The notes under the pieces were generated by a model. That model did no database searches. It was not told the origin of the DNA and saw nothing but the letters and a program-made list of their open reading frames with translations. Both the position numbers and the translations under genes were made by a program. A DNA stretch of 64,000 nucleotides, taken from assembly GCF_000237325.1 (NCBI RefSeq), contig NC_017542.1:3444501-3508500 (forward strand), read 5' to 3'. The first letter of the stretch is position 1; the number at the start of each line of letters is the position of its first letter. This DNA is from Paenibacillus polymyxa M1. Its GTDB lineage: Bacteria > Bacillota > Bacilli > Paenibacillales > Paenibacillaceae. Of this stretch, positions 1-8,331 are shown one piece after another.

Positions 1-268
1 TCACTTCCTCGCCTTTGGCTGTCAGCATAATCACAGGTGTAGATTTGGTTTGGCGCAGCCGTGTACACACTTCAATCCCGTCCATACCCGGAAGCATCAC
101 ATCGAGCAAAATAATACTGTAATCGCTTGCAGTCGCTTTTTGGAGAGCAATCTCGCCATCCTCAGCTTCTTCAATCTCGTATCCTTCTTTTTCCAGATAC
201 ATCCGCAGAAGGCGGCGAATGCGTTCTTCATCATCTACAATTAATATGCGGTTGCTTTGTTCTGACAT
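1..268 (-). CDS. resD: Two-component response regulator, receiver domain (partial, 3' end outside window)
   Basis: The ATG is at 268 and the gene runs off the left edge after about 89 codons. What remains is a CheY-like receiver domain: the acidic pair DD at residues 12-13, the phosphoacceptor Asp56 in LLDVMLPG, and the MLTAKGEEV stretch carrying the conserved Thr. In Bacillus the regulator near rluB is ResD, an OmpR-family activator of respiration genes paired with ResE. The name rests on this position, because the DNA-binding half is not visible. Another OmpR-type regulator is possible. A GAAGGGGCTGGGA stretch upstream supplies a plausible ribosome binding site. Confidence 0.75.
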   Translation of the reverse strand, partial: MSEQSNRILIVDDEERIRRLLRMYLEKEGYEIEEAEDGEIALQKATASDYSIILLDVMLPGMDGIEVCTRLRQTKSTPVIMLTAKGEEV

Positions 269-361
269 ATTCCCAGCCCCTTCGCTAAAAAAAGCATTCT
301 CTCTATTTTACTATTTTCCCGTGCTTGGTCAAACTTTACTCTCATCCAATAGTCTCTTTAC

Positions 362-391
362 GCCAAAAAGGCCGGGGTTATGACCCCCGTC
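362..391 (-). terminator. Intrinsic terminator overlapping the rluB stop codon
   Basis: On the minus strand a short G4/C4 hairpin with loop TCATAA is followed by GGCC and five T. The rluB stop codon (378-380) lies inside the hairpin, so rluB and resD are probably separate transcripts or attenuated. Confidence 0.55.
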
Positions 392-1136
392 CTGTCCGTT
401 TCTTTTTCGTGTTGTCTGATTTGGCAAGTTGAATGAGACGGTTGATTTCGTCCTTGGTTAGGGGTCTGGTGAGACCACGCTTCAAGTTTTGAAGCAATAG
501 ATCCCCAAAAGCAATCCGCTTGAGTCGGATGACTGGGTGCGAAATGGCCTCAAACATCCGTCTTACCTGGCGATTTCTGCCTTCATAAATGGTAATCTGG
601 ATCACAGATTCCTTACCGTCCGGATCTACATCCTTATATTCTACCTCGGCCGGTGCAGTAATGCCATCCTCCAGCACGATTCCTTTTTTCAGCTTGTCCA
701 GCTCAGTACCGTGCGGAACGCCTTTGACTGTAGCCACATACGTCTTCGGCACATGATGCTTGGGATGGGTGAGCAGATTGGCGAACTCTCCGTCATTGGT
801 AAGCAACAGCAGCCCTTCGGTGTCGTAATCAAGACGTCCGACCGGATATACGCGTTCCTTGACGCCTTTTAGATAGTCAGACACAATTTTGCGACCTTCC
901 GGATCGGAAGCGCTTGTAATGACCCCTTTGGGTTTGTTCATCATCAAATAGATTTTTTTCTCAGTTTTGATCGGGCGTCCCTTTACTGTAATCATATCTT
1001 GATCAGGGTCTGCTTTCGTTCCCAGCTCAGTTACGGTAACCCCGTTTACTTCCACACTGCCCGCCTGAATAAGCTCCTCACATTTACGTCTGGAAGCTAC
1101 ACCGGCTTGGGCCAATATTTTCTGCAATCTTTCCAT
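378..1136 (-). CDS. rluB: 23S rRNA pseudouridine synthase RluB
   Basis: 252 aa. It isomerises a uridine in helix 89 of 23S rRNA to pseudouridine, acting in the cytoplasm on the large subunit. An N-terminal S4 RNA-binding domain (about residues 1-60) precedes the RsuA/RluB catalytic domain, with the signature GRLDYDTEGLLLLTNDG holding catalytic Asp103. The C-terminus is basic (KSDNTKKKRTGRGS). The order spmA-spmB-rluB-resD matches the Bacillus res region (ypuL). RsuA (16S) is the alternative family member; position favours RluB. Confidence 0.9.
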   Translation of the reverse strand: MERLQKILAQAGVASRRKCEELIQAGSVEVNGVTVTELGTKADPDQDMITVKGRPIKTEKKIYLMMNKPKGVITSASDPEGRKIVSDYLKGVKERVYPVGRLDYDTEGLLLLTNDGEFANLLTHPKHHVPKTYVATVKGVPHGTELDKLKKGIVLEDGITAPAEVEYKDVDPDGKESVIQITIYEGRNRQVRRMFEAISHPVIRLKRIAFGDLLLQNLKRGLTRPLTKDEINRLIQLAKSDNTKKKRTGRGS

Positions 1137-1214
1137 GTTCGCTAATTCACCTCATGCTAATGATACCCATCCATGAGCAAAATCACAACCCCCGTTCAAA
1201 AAACGATGCAAAAT

Positions 1215-1745
1215 TCAAAATACAAGCAAACAAATGGCAATAGCCGCCACAAAACCAACCACATCTGAAAATAGTCCCACCTTCAAGGCATATCGTCCAT
1301 TGCGGATACCTACCGCACCAAAATATACAGTTAATACATACAGCGTCGTATCTGTGCTGCCCTGAATCGTTGAAGCAATCCGACCGATCATGGAATCGGG
1401 ACCATAAGTGCGAATTAGATCCGTCGTGAACGCAAGTGAACCAGTGCCCGTCAATGGACGGAGCAAGCCTAAAGGCAGCACCTCGCCAGGTACGCCCCAG
1501 TTTTTAATCCACGGGGTTACCCAGGATATTACATAGTCCAAAGCGCCGGATGCTCGAAAAATGCTAATCGCCACCATCATGCCTACAAGATGAGGAATAA
1601 TGCTGATGGCGGTAGAAAAGCCGTCTTTGGCTCCATCTACAAAAGAATCGTAGACAGGGACCTTTTTGGCATATGCATATAAAGGAATAAAAGCAAGAAT
1701 AACCGGGATGGCCCAAGTCGATACGAGGTTAATAAAATTCAGCAT
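1215..1745 (-). CDS. spmB: Spore maturation protein SpmB
   Basis: 176 aa, close to the 178 aa of Bacillus SpmB. A multi-pass membrane protein of the nucleoside-recognition (Gate) family, needed with SpmA for spore core dehydration. Hydrophobic helices lie at about residues 5-22, 38-58 and at the C-terminus; PLTGTGSLAFTTDLIRTYGPDS is the conserved centre. The ATG at 1745 is preferred to an upstream frame extension because it begins MLNFINLVSTWAIP like the family and lies 7 bp after the spmA stop with GAGGGAGG before it. It is probably co-transcribed with dacB and spmA. Confidence 0.92.
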   Translation of the reverse strand: MLNFINLVSTWAIPVILAFIPLYAYAKKVPVYDSFVDGAKDGFSTAISIIPHLVGMMVAISIFRASGALDYVISWVTPWIKNWGVPGEVLPLGLLRPLTGTGSLAFTTDLIRTYGPDSMIGRIASTIQGSTDTTLYVLTVYFGAVGIRNGRYALKVGLFSDVVGFVAAIAICLLVF

Positions 1746-1752
1746 GCCTCCC

Positions 1753-2496
1753 TCATCCTTTCCAAGTGGTGTCCCTGCCCTTGGTAGCTGTGATTCCCGT
1801 TCGCGGCACGGCAGGTGAAGATATGGGCGGTACATGTGAAGAAGCCACAGATGTTGGTGCTTGCGAGGTACGTGGCGCCAAGGAGGTCTGGGATGGCGGA
1901 TTCGCTGGAGGACGGCGGCGCAATTCTCGACTACGATACCAACGATCCGCCGCAATGGCAGCAAAGGTGGCTATTGCGGTCGCCACCAGTGTCGTTCCGA
2001 CGATTTCAGCCGGGTGGGCGGAATGAAAATTTAGCCGAATGGCGATCAACGTTGTAGGAATAAGCGTAATGCTGGCTGTATTCAGCGCGAGCAGCGTACA
2101 CATGGCAGGTGTAGCGGTTTGCTTATCAGGATTGAGCGTTTGTAACTCTTGCATCGCCTTGATCCCCATGGGCGTTGCTGCATTCCCCAATCCGAGCAGA
2201 TTGGCGCTCATATTGGACAAAATGTAGCCCATAGCGGGATGATTACGCGGAACATCAGGAAAGAGAAAGGCGACCAAAGGAGAAAGCAGCTTAGATATTT
2301 TCTGCAAGAGCCCACCGTCTTCAGCCAGCCTCATCATGCCCATCCAGAATACCAGCACACTTATCAGTCCAAAGCATACTGTAACACCCGTAGTTGCCCC
2401 GTCAAAAGCCGCCTTCGTCACCACCTCTATATTTCCCTGTGCGGCTGCAAATACAAATCCTATACAAATCAAAGCCACCCATATGAGATGAATCAT
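1753..2496 (-). CDS. spmA: Spore maturation protein SpmA with Pro/Ser/Thr-rich C-terminal tail
   Basis: 247 aa from the ATG at 2496 (AAGGGGGAATCAGTC before it). Residues 1 to about 190 are the usual hydrophobic SpmA/Gate body, with GNAATPMGIKAMQELQ and MCTLLALNTASITLIP. About 50 further residues follow (from RRRPPANPPSQ), low in complexity and rich in Pro, Ser, Thr and Arg; B. subtilis SpmA has 196 aa. SpmA acts with SpmB in spore core dehydration and heat resistance. The function of the tail is unknown; it probably sits on one face of the mother-cell or forespore membrane. Confidence 0.9.
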   Translation of the reverse strand: MIHLIWVALICIGFVFAAAQGNIEVVTKAAFDGATTGVTVCFGLISVLVFWMGMMRLAEDGGLLQKISKLLSPLVAFLFPDVPRNHPAMGYILSNMSANLLGLGNAATPMGIKAMQELQTLNPDKQTATPAMCTLLALNTASITLIPTTLIAIRLNFHSAHPAEIVGTTLVATAIATFAAIAADRWYRSRELRRRPPANPPSQTSLAPRTSQAPTSVASSHVPPISSPAVPRTGITATKGRDTTWKG

Positions 2497-2559
2497 GACT
2501 GATTCCCCCTTTTCCCAATGATGTGACACCGCAGCTTTATAGCATCAAGCCTACTTGCC

Positions 2560-3822
2560 TTATGATCTGAACAGATTTTTAAGAATTTCATTCCATTTGC
2601 TCGTCCAACCTCGTGGCTGAGTATGGTTTGCAGGAACTTGTGCAGTCGGAGCCTCCTGCTGTGGCTGTACAATAGTTTGAGTAGGCAGCTTACTACCTTT
2701 TTCATATACAGGAACAGAACCGATCAATTTACCTTCCAGTAAAAATTCGACCCGTCCTCGTAAACCAAAAGACACGTCAGCTCTATCCGCCGAAGCGGAA
2801 TTTTTAAACAACACCAGTCTTTTGTGCAATTGAGTCTTCTCACCATCATGTAGAGGATAAGAGAAACTCGCCCCTGTCAAGAGGGGGTAACCATCAATAG
2901 GCTGCTGCTTGTCCGTAATCGGAATGAGAGGATAATATCGAAAGCCGTAATCAAGCATACGGGCATGGTCATTCCAATCGTCCCCGTCATTCAAGGTAAC
3001 AGCAGCGAGCTGGCGCCCCTCACGTGTGGCCGAGCTGACCAGGCAACGAAACGCTTTTTTAGTGAAGCCTGTTTTTACACCGTCAGCTCCCTCATACAGC
3101 CGCAGCATTTTGTTTTTATTATGCCATGAATAGTCCCAGGAATCGTTGGGGTTCGGTGCTTTCTTCAGTTCTGTTTTTACGATACGGGCAAAAGTTGGGT
3201 TATGCAGCGCATAAGCAGTGAGCCGGGCCATATCGTTGGCTGAGGAATAATGTCCATCGGCATCCAGCCCATGAGGATTAGCAAAATGCGTATGGTTTAG
3301 CCCAAGCTGAACCGCCTTGTCATTCATTAAATGGACAAATCCCTCCTCTGTCCCCCCAACATGCTCGGCAATGGCAGAAGCTGCATCATTACCCGAACGG
3401 AGCATTAAGCCGTATAGCATATTTTCCAGCGTCATTTGTTCACCCATTTGCAGAAAAAGCGAGGAGCCTTCTTTGGCATACGCCGTTGAACTCACTTTTA
3501 CTCGGTCCTGCAAGCGTCCATGTTCAATGGCTACAATCGCAGTCATAATTTTGGTTAGGCTAGCTATTCGGAGCTCCCGGTCACCTTCGGCTGAATATAT
3601 GATCCGTCCTGATGTGACATCAATTAAAGAAGCAGCCTGTGCATGAGTTCCTAACGCGGGCGGTGTTGCTTCTGTTGTCACCGCTCCCAGAACAGGCTGT
3701 GGACTCAGCAATGTAAGCGGCAATGACAAAACAAACATAAGCGCTAGCGGTAAAACAAATGCGCGTGCCTTATTCTTAAAATGGCTGTGGTCCGCATGGA
3801 TATGTTGTTTTTTTTTAAACAT
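2560..3822 (-). CDS. dacB: Sporulation D-alanyl-D-alanine carboxypeptidase DacB (PBP5*)
   Basis: 420 aa from the ATG at 3822, chosen over a longer frame because GGAGGAATCCAA precedes it. A serine DD-peptidase that removes terminal D-Ala and sets cross-linking in spore cortex peptidoglycan. A hydrophobic signal segment (about residues 21-46) ends near VLGA. The three active-site motifs are present: S88-L-T-K91, S143-G-N and K250-T-G. A C-terminal PBP5-type domain and a basic amphipathic end (KWNEILKNLFRS) suggest membrane anchoring. Placement directly before spmA-spmB is that of B. subtilis dacB. A second paralogue, dacF, lies at 21.3 kb. Confidence 0.88.
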   Translation of the reverse strand: MFKKKQHIHADHSHFKNKARAFVLPLALMFVLSLPLTLLSPQPVLGAVTTEATPPALGTHAQAASLIDVTSGRIIYSAEGDRELRIASLTKIMTAIVAIEHGRLQDRVKVSSTAYAKEGSSLFLQMGEQMTLENMLYGLMLRSGNDAASAIAEHVGGTEEGFVHLMNDKAVQLGLNHTHFANPHGLDADGHYSSANDMARLTAYALHNPTFARIVKTELKKAPNPNDSWDYSWHNKNKMLRLYEGADGVKTGFTKKAFRCLVSSATREGRQLAAVTLNDGDDWNDHARMLDYGFRYYPLIPITDKQQPIDGYPLLTGASFSYPLHDGEKTQLHKRLVLFKNSASADRADVSFGLRGRVEFLLEGKLIGSVPVYEKGSKLPTQTIVQPQQEAPTAQVPANHTQPRGWTSKWNEILKNLFRS

Positions 3823-3856
3823 TTGGATTCCTCCGGTTTTGAGCAAGTCTTGTACC

Positions 3857-3885
3857 ATTCTATGTCCAAGCTGTTCAAAGTATGT
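3857..3885 (-). promoter_or_regulatory. Sigma-E-like promoter for dacB-spmA-spmB
   Basis: On the minus strand, an ATA at 3881-3883 is followed after 16 bases by CATAGAAT (3857-3864), fitting the relaxed sigma-E pattern ATA-N16-18-CATAnnnT. It lies about 35 bases before the dacB ATG. B. subtilis dacB is known to be sigma-E controlled. Confidence 0.5.
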
Positions 3886-4032
3886 CCACCTTTATAACAG
3901 AAAATTCCTTGTACAGGATAGTCATTAGCCGCTCCTCTTTTGCTTTCTTTCTATGTTAACCAAGCAACTTGCACTCCTGAACACATATAATATTAGTTAC
4001 TAAACGTTAAATATGAATCGGGGGGTTACAAC

Positions 4033-4755
4033 ATGCAGCGATTACAGTTTGAAATGATTTTAAGATCGCGGATTGTAGAATCCGCACAAGCATTGCATCA
4101 AAGTGGTGTATCCTTCGCCACTTTTGCTACCGCGCGTTGCAACCCACAATTTTGGGAGTTAACGGAAAAAGGCGGTTTTCGGATCAAAGCAGGTGTCACT
4201 CCGGCGCAAGGAATCAAAGATATCTTTATAAACGGTCAACAATACGCTTTTGAATGTGCAACAGCAATGGTTATTGTGTTGTACAAAGGAGTACTGGATT
4301 CCATTCTAGAAAGTGAGTTTAATCAGATTTTTGCAGATATGCTGTTGTATGATTGGCACTATGACAGTGATCTCAGGCTTATACAACAGCAAGGCAGCCA
4401 TAAAGCGGTTCCTGGGGACATTCTGTATTTTAACAATCCAGATGTGTCGTCCGATGCATTGGAATGGAAGGGAGAAAATGTCATCAAACTGAAGGAAGAT
4501 TCTTTCTATGGCCATGGGATTGGCATCTTGCCGGCTCAAGGTATTATTGATTCTCTTAATCGACATCGTCGCCCGGATGCCACGGTATCTGCTTATATGA
4601 CGAATGAAGTGATCTACCCTGACTTCGTTTACCTATCCCAGTTCGCACCCGAAGAAAACCGAAAAAATGAACTATCAGTGAATACATTTTATTACCAAGA
4701 ATTCAGTCACTGTATACATGCTGTCATTGGTGGAAGGCAGTATATTCAGGAATAG
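4033..4755 (+). CDS. tgl: Protein-glutamine gamma-glutamyltransferase (spore coat transglutaminase)
   Basis: 240 aa, one of the few plus-strand genes here. It cross-links spore coat proteins through glutamine-lysine isopeptide bonds. The Bacillus Tgl signature YAFECATAMVIV gives catalytic Cys75 next to Glu74; YDWHYDSD, DILYFNNPD, WKGENVI and YGHGIGILP are further conserved blocks. Compared with B. subtilis Tgl the N-terminus is about 40 residues shorter; an in-frame TAG at 3994 and a strong GGGGGGTTACAAC site fix the start. The C-terminus is correspondingly longer. It is monocistronic and closed by a terminator shared with ytfJ. Confidence 0.9.
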   Translation: MQRLQFEMILRSRIVESAQALHQSGVSFATFATARCNPQFWELTEKGGFRIKAGVTPAQGIKDIFINGQQYAFECATAMVIVLYKGVLDSILESEFNQIFADMLLYDWHYDSDLRLIQQQGSHKAVPGDILYFNNPDVSSDALEWKGENVIKLKEDSFYGHGIGILPAQGIIDSLNRHRRPDATVSAYMTNEVIYPDFVYLSQFAPEENRKNELSVNTFYYQEFSHCIHAVIGGRQYIQE

Positions 4756-4773
4756 AGGCGAGTTGATACTAAA

Positions 4774-4817
4774 AAGAAGGTATTCCTAGGCCACGCTCGG
4801 CTTGGGGATACCTTCTT
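4774..4817. terminator. Bidirectional terminator between tgl and ytfJ
   Basis: The arms AAGAAGGTATTCC and GGGATACCTTCTT form a long hairpin between two convergent genes. A-rich sequence on one side suits termination of ytfJ; termination of tgl is less certain. Confidence 0.7.
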
Positions 4818-4845
4818 GAGAGCACACTTTTAATTTCAATAACTT

Positions 4846-5337
4846 TTACAAGTAAGCCGGTCCAGATTGACTTTGGTCAGTATTAGCATTTGCAGGTACC
4901 TGTGGAGGTGGAGTCTGCATGTTGCTGCCTGAATTCTGGAAGATAGACTGAACCTTATCGATCAGGTATGGTGTGGAGTCGATGATTTTCTCAAACAGAT
5001 GCGTTTGATTGTCCAGCGGAACGATTTGTGCTCCCTGTTTGCCGACAACTAGAAAGGCAATGGGATGAATAGATACACCACCACCGCTACCGCCACCAAA
5101 AGGATGTACTTCCTTCCCACTATGATTACCGGATGCTGAGGAAGTATGGAGCGCCTCTTCATCTACGTTAAAATCACTTCCCCCGGCTGCGAACCCAAAT
5201 CCTACCTTACTGATTGGCAAAATAACGGAACCATCGGGTGTTTCCACCGCGTCTCCCACAATCGTATTCACGTCCACCATGGCCTTGATGTTCTCCATCG
5301 CGGTTTGCATGAGCCCTTGAATCGGATGATCTGACAT
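4846..5337 (-). CDS. ytfJ: Sporulation/germination protein YtfJ (GerW family)
   Basis: 163 aa from an ATG with GAGGAGGAATAAAAC before it. The GerW/YtfJ family is made in sporulation and is needed for a normal germination response in B. subtilis; its mechanism is not established. Visible family features are the N-terminal amphipathic stretch (IQGLMQTAMENIKAMVDV), DGSVILPISKVGFGFAAGG, a glycine-rich HPFGGGSGGGVSIHPIAFLVV block and a Pro/Gln-rich tail. There is no signal peptide. It follows the DUF2953 gene, as ytfJ and ytfI do in Bacillus, but has its own sigma-F-like promoter. Confidence 0.85.
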   Translation of the reverse strand: MSDHPIQGLMQTAMENIKAMVDVNTIVGDAVETPDGSVILPISKVGFGFAAGGSDFNVDEEALHTSSASGNHSGKEVHPFGGGSGGGVSIHPIAFLVVGKQGAQIVPLDNQTHLFEKIIDSTPYLIDKVQSIFQNSGSNMQTPPPQVPANANTDQSQSGPAYL

Positions 5338-5386
5338 GTTTTATTCCTCCTCTGCTTATCTCAAGCGTAGACTGCTTTTCTTTCGC

Positions 5387-5416
5387 TATTGTGCGCAAAG
5401 GTTCAGGGAAATATGT
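5387..5416 (-). promoter_or_regulatory. Sigma-F-like promoter of ytfJ
   Basis: Minus strand: ACATA (5412-5416), 15 bases, then GCGCACAATA (5387-5396). Compared with sigma-F GhATR-N15-GGhnAnAHTR it has one mismatch in each element. The expected leader is about 45 bases. B. subtilis ytfJ is a sigma-F gene, which agrees. Confidence 0.4.
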
Positions 5417-5436
5417 ATGTCAATCCTCTACACTGT

Positions 5437-6150
5437 TTATTCCTCACTGCTGGCTTGTTGATTCTCAGGATTTTTGGAAATAACCCGCTTCCATGCCTCT
5501 GGTCCTCCCGGAACACGCCATATGCGGAAAGCTAATCTGAGCATGGAAAAGATTAAATAACCGAGCGATATTTTTGCTTCACAGTTCAAGATGGTAGTAA
5601 AACGTAGTCGGTCCACCCAATAAGGCACAACAAACACCTTTGGGGTACAGTCCATGCGCACAATGCTGGAAGCAAAACCGATCAAGGTCGTTTTTAGCCC
5701 CCATAACATACCAGTTGAGGTCGCTGTATAAGCTGCGTCAGCCAGACTAATATTGGTAGACCACTCCATTTTGGACACTGTTACATGGGCCAATGTATGT
5801 CGCAGCCATCGCTGTAAAGATTGTGTTCCTTTGAGCAAAACCCGTATATCATGTATAAATTGCTTGATTTTTTCGATATCAATATTTCCGCTATCCACAG
5901 AAGCATCCGTTTTATGTATGTTTTTATTGCGGTCAAGCCGATAGAGAAGCCCTTTTTTCAAACCTGTTATGAGAATGGCTGGAATATCGTAATCCATTTT
6001 GACCAACCCGTACAGAATTCTGATCTCTAGATGCGCCCGATCATCATTGTCATGCTTGGCAATTTCCAGCTTCAATCGAATACGAGAGAGCAGAATAGCC
6101 AGTACGATGAATATAACGATGATGGTGGCGATACTGATCCATTTCCACAC
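5437..6150 (-). CDS. ytfI: DUF2953 membrane-anchored protein (YtfI-like)
   Basis: 237 aa, read from a GTG with AGGGAGGACTCGCCA before it. One N-terminal transmembrane helix (about residues 4-24, IATIIVIFIVLAILLS) is followed by a soluble domain with the family pattern ILYGLVKMDYDIP, a middle segment on helical heptads, and a C-terminal hydrophobic patch (LGYLIFSMLRLAFRIW). DUF2953 proteins commonly sit next to ytfJ in spore formers; function is unknown. Its stop is 99 bases before the ytfJ ATG. Confidence 0.7.
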   Translation of the reverse strand: MWKWISIATIIVIFIVLAILLSRIRLKLEIAKHDNDDRAHLEIRILYGLVKMDYDIPAILITGLKKGLLYRLDRNKNIHKTDASVDSGNIDIEKIKQFIHDIRVLLKGTQSLQRWLRHTLAHVTVSKMEWSTNISLADAAYTATSTGMLWGLKTTLIGFASSIVRMDCTPKVFVVPYWVDRLRFTTILNCEAKISLGYLIFSMLRLAFRIWRVPGGPEAWKRVISKNPENQQASSEE

Positions 6151-6240
6151 TGGCGAGTCCTCCCTACCCTTTTGCTATAGAATATCATGGCAAAAATAGT
6201 ATGACCCTTCGGCGGAAAATCATGCATCTTAAAATGCCAA

Positions 6241-6274
6241 ACAGCCAGCCCTCAACAACGTAAGGACTGGCTGT
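6241..6274 (-). terminator. Hairpin after scpB
   Basis: ACAGCCAG and CTGGCTGT form an 8-bp stem downstream of scpB on the minus strand, followed by a modest T-containing stretch. It is a probable terminator of the scpA-scpB transcript. Confidence 0.45.
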
Positions 6275-6292
6275 CTTTTAAATTTTATGAAC

Positions 6293-6901
6293 TTAGGATT
6301 CCAGATCCGAATCGTTCTCTGCAGGCTGGCTGCTCTCCAGACGCTCGAACAATAGCTGTGTCTCTTCTTCCAAATTGTCTGAATCCTCGAACTGCTCCGG
6401 TTGCGGCAGATCTTCGAGAGAGCCTAGACCGAAATAATCCAAGAATGATTTCGTCGTTCCATACAATATTGGTCGTCCGATGGCCTCAGCTCGACCTTTC
6501 TCTTCAATGAGCTCCTTGTTGACCAGTGTATGTATGGCCCGCTCGGATTTGACACCCCGAATTTCTTCGATTTCAACTCTTGTAATGGGCTGGCGATAGG
6601 CCACAATAGCCAGTGTCTCCAAAGCAGCTTGAGACAGTGAGGCACGTGCCGGAGAGTAGGCGAGCTTTTCAAAATAGGGTGCATGTTCGGATAAGGTTGC
6701 AAGCTGATAATGGCCAGCAATACGGACAAGCTGCAGGCCTCTTCCTCCCTGCTCCATGTCCTGTTTCATATCCTCCAGACACTTTTCAACCAGCTCTTGC
6801 TGCTGCTCTACAATGTCGGCGATCTGCTTGGTGGACAACCCTTCCTCTCCCGCAAGAAACAGCAGCCCCTCAATAATTGATTTCAGCTTCAGATAATCCA
6901 T
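6293..6901 (-). CDS. scpB: Segregation and condensation protein ScpB
   Basis: 202 aa. ScpB dimers bind ScpA and complete the Smc-ScpAB condensin that loads at parS sites and resolves replicated chromosomes. Two winged-helix domains are visible: the first around IIEGLLFLAGEEGLSTKQIAD, the second around LETLAIVAYRQPITRVEIEEIRG and HTLVNKELIEEKGR. The C-terminal 40 residues are acidic and probably disordered. Its start lies 32 bases inside scpA, which suggests translational coupling of the two subunits. Confidence 0.94.
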   Translation of the reverse strand: MDYLKLKSIIEGLLFLAGEEGLSTKQIADIVEQQQELVEKCLEDMKQDMEQGGRGLQLVRIAGHYQLATLSEHAPYFEKLAYSPARASLSQAALETLAIVAYRQPITRVEIEEIRGVKSERAIHTLVNKELIEEKGRAEAIGRPILYGTTKSFLDYFGLGSLEDLPQPEQFEDSDNLEEETQLLFERLESSQPAENDSDLES

Positions 6902-7664
6902 TAACCCGTAAATCCCCTCTCCACTCCATTACAATATCATCGAAAAGCTTCTCCTGATAACAGAAGATTTGCTTCATTTTCATCAATTCAAGGATAGCCA
7001 AAAAGGTTACAACCACCTCATGCCGATACATGTCCTCATGCATCAGCTTGGAGAACAGCAACCGTCCTCCAGTCCCCACCATCTCTAACGCCCCGATAAC
7101 TTGCCGGATACGGTCCTTGACTGAAATTTCGTCCCGATGAACACGGGTTACCGTCGTACGTCGTTCAGCTTTGCGCAATGCACGCTGAAAGGCCGCGACC
7201 AAATCACTTGCATGCAGCCCATGCACCGGATTCGCGGGTTCGGTTGGCAAGAATGCGCTCAAATCTTCCGGCTCCTTGCCATAAATCAGACTCCGTTCCC
7301 ACTCACGTTCACTCAGGTGGCGAGCAATCCCTTTGTATTTGCGATACTCCACCAGCTTGCGAACCAGTTCCTCGCGTGGATCATAGTCCTCTTCTTCATA
7401 ATAATCCAAATCGTCATATTCCATCACAGGTGGCTTGGGAAGCAACAATTTACTCTTAATGGATAAGAGCGTCGCCGCCATCACTAGAAACTCGCTTGTA
7501 ATGTCCAGCTCCAGCTCCTGCATACTGTGCAAAAAAGCCATGTACTGATCAGTAATATCGCTAATCGGGATATCCTGAATGTCAATCTCGGCTTTATCAA
7601 TCAGATGCAACAGTAGATCCAGCGGACCCTCGAATGTTTCCAGCTTGTAATTTACGACTGTCAA
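6870..7664 (-). CDS. scpA: Segregation and condensation protein ScpA
   Basis: 264 aa if read from the TTG at 7664. That start has GGGGGAAGCACA before it and gives the family beginning TVVNYKLETFEGPLDLLLHL; an ATG at 7703 would add 13 unconserved residues. ScpA is the kleisin of the bacterial condensin: the N-terminal part binds the Smc neck and the C-terminal winged helix binds the Smc cap. An acidic linker (DYYEEEDYDPREE) lies near the middle. It sits downstream of the rib genes, as in Bacillus, and overlaps scpB. Confidence 0.93.
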   Translation of the reverse strand: MTVVNYKLETFEGPLDLLLHLIDKAEIDIQDIPISDITDQYMAFLHSMQELELDITSEFLVMAATLLSIKSKLLLPKPPVMEYDDLDYYEEEDYDPREELVRKLVEYRKYKGIARHLSEREWERSLIYGKEPEDLSAFLPTEPANPVHGLHASDLVAAFQRALRKAERRTTVTRVHRDEISVKDRIRQVIGALEMVGTGGRLLFSKLMHEDMYRHEVVVTFLAILELMKMKQIFCYQEKLFDDIVMEWRGDLRVNGLSEAEINY

Positions 7665-7837
7665 TGTGCTTCCCCCTGCCTTACTCCAATCATCATTCAA
7701 CAATACCTTTCCCCATTAGCACTTATGCTCTACGTTATCAATCCCTCTTTCTGTAGTATATACGTCATCGCCTTGCTTAACAATCCAATCCCTTTTCCAC
7801 TTTGCAGTTTATGCCGTTCTTTCAGCCATTTATATCA

Positions 7838-8302
7838 TTAGAACTGCTTACCGAGATTGGCCATTTCAATCGCAGCCAGCGCAGAATCCCAACCTTTATT
7901 ACCAGCCTTCGTACCTGCTCGTTCAATAGCCTGCTCAATATTTTCCGTAGTCACTACACCAAAAATAATGGGGACACCCGTTTTCAGACTGCTTGCCGCC
8001 ACACCCTTGGCCACTTCATTGCAGACGATATCATAGTGTGAAGTAGAGCCACGGATAACCGTGCCAAGCGTAATGACGGCATCATATTTTCCGCTTGCAG
8101 CCATTTTTTGTGCAATAAGTGAGATTTCAAATGCACCCGGCACCCATGCTACATCAATTTCATCTTCCTGTGCACCATGTCGTTGAAGTGCGTCAAGCGC
8201 ACCACTTAACAGTTTGCTTGTAATAAACTCATTAAATCTGCCCACCACAATACCATACTTTAAACCACTTGATACAAGATTACCTTCCAGAAAACGTGCC
8301 AT
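7838..8302 (-). CDS. ribH: 6,7-dimethyl-8-ribityllumazine synthase
   Basis: 154 aa, the length of Bacillus RibH, from the ATG at 8302 (AGAGAGG then nine bases; a TTG three codons upstream is the alternative). It condenses 5-amino-6-ribitylaminouracil with 3,4-dihydroxybutanone 4-phosphate to give lumazine, the substrate of RibE. The family motifs [28 protein letters not shown] and the NKGWDSA end are present. It assembles as a 60-subunit capsid in Bacillus. It is the last gene of the FMN-riboswitch operon, before scpA. Confidence 0.95.
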   Translation of the reverse strand: MARFLEGNLVSSGLKYGIVVGRFNEFITSKLLSGALDALQRHGAQEDEIDVAWVPGAFEISLIAQKMAASGKYDAVITLGTVIRGSTSHYDIVCNEVAKGVAASSLKTGVPIIFGVVTTENIEQAIERAGTKAGNKGWDSALAAIEMANLGKQF

Positions 8303-8331
8303 GCTTATCAACCTCTCTTTTTTTGAATTAT

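Noticed and set aside
1766..2502. Several plus-strand frames opposite spmA
   Set aside because: Shadow frames of a GC-rich coding region; spmA on the minus strand has the family match.
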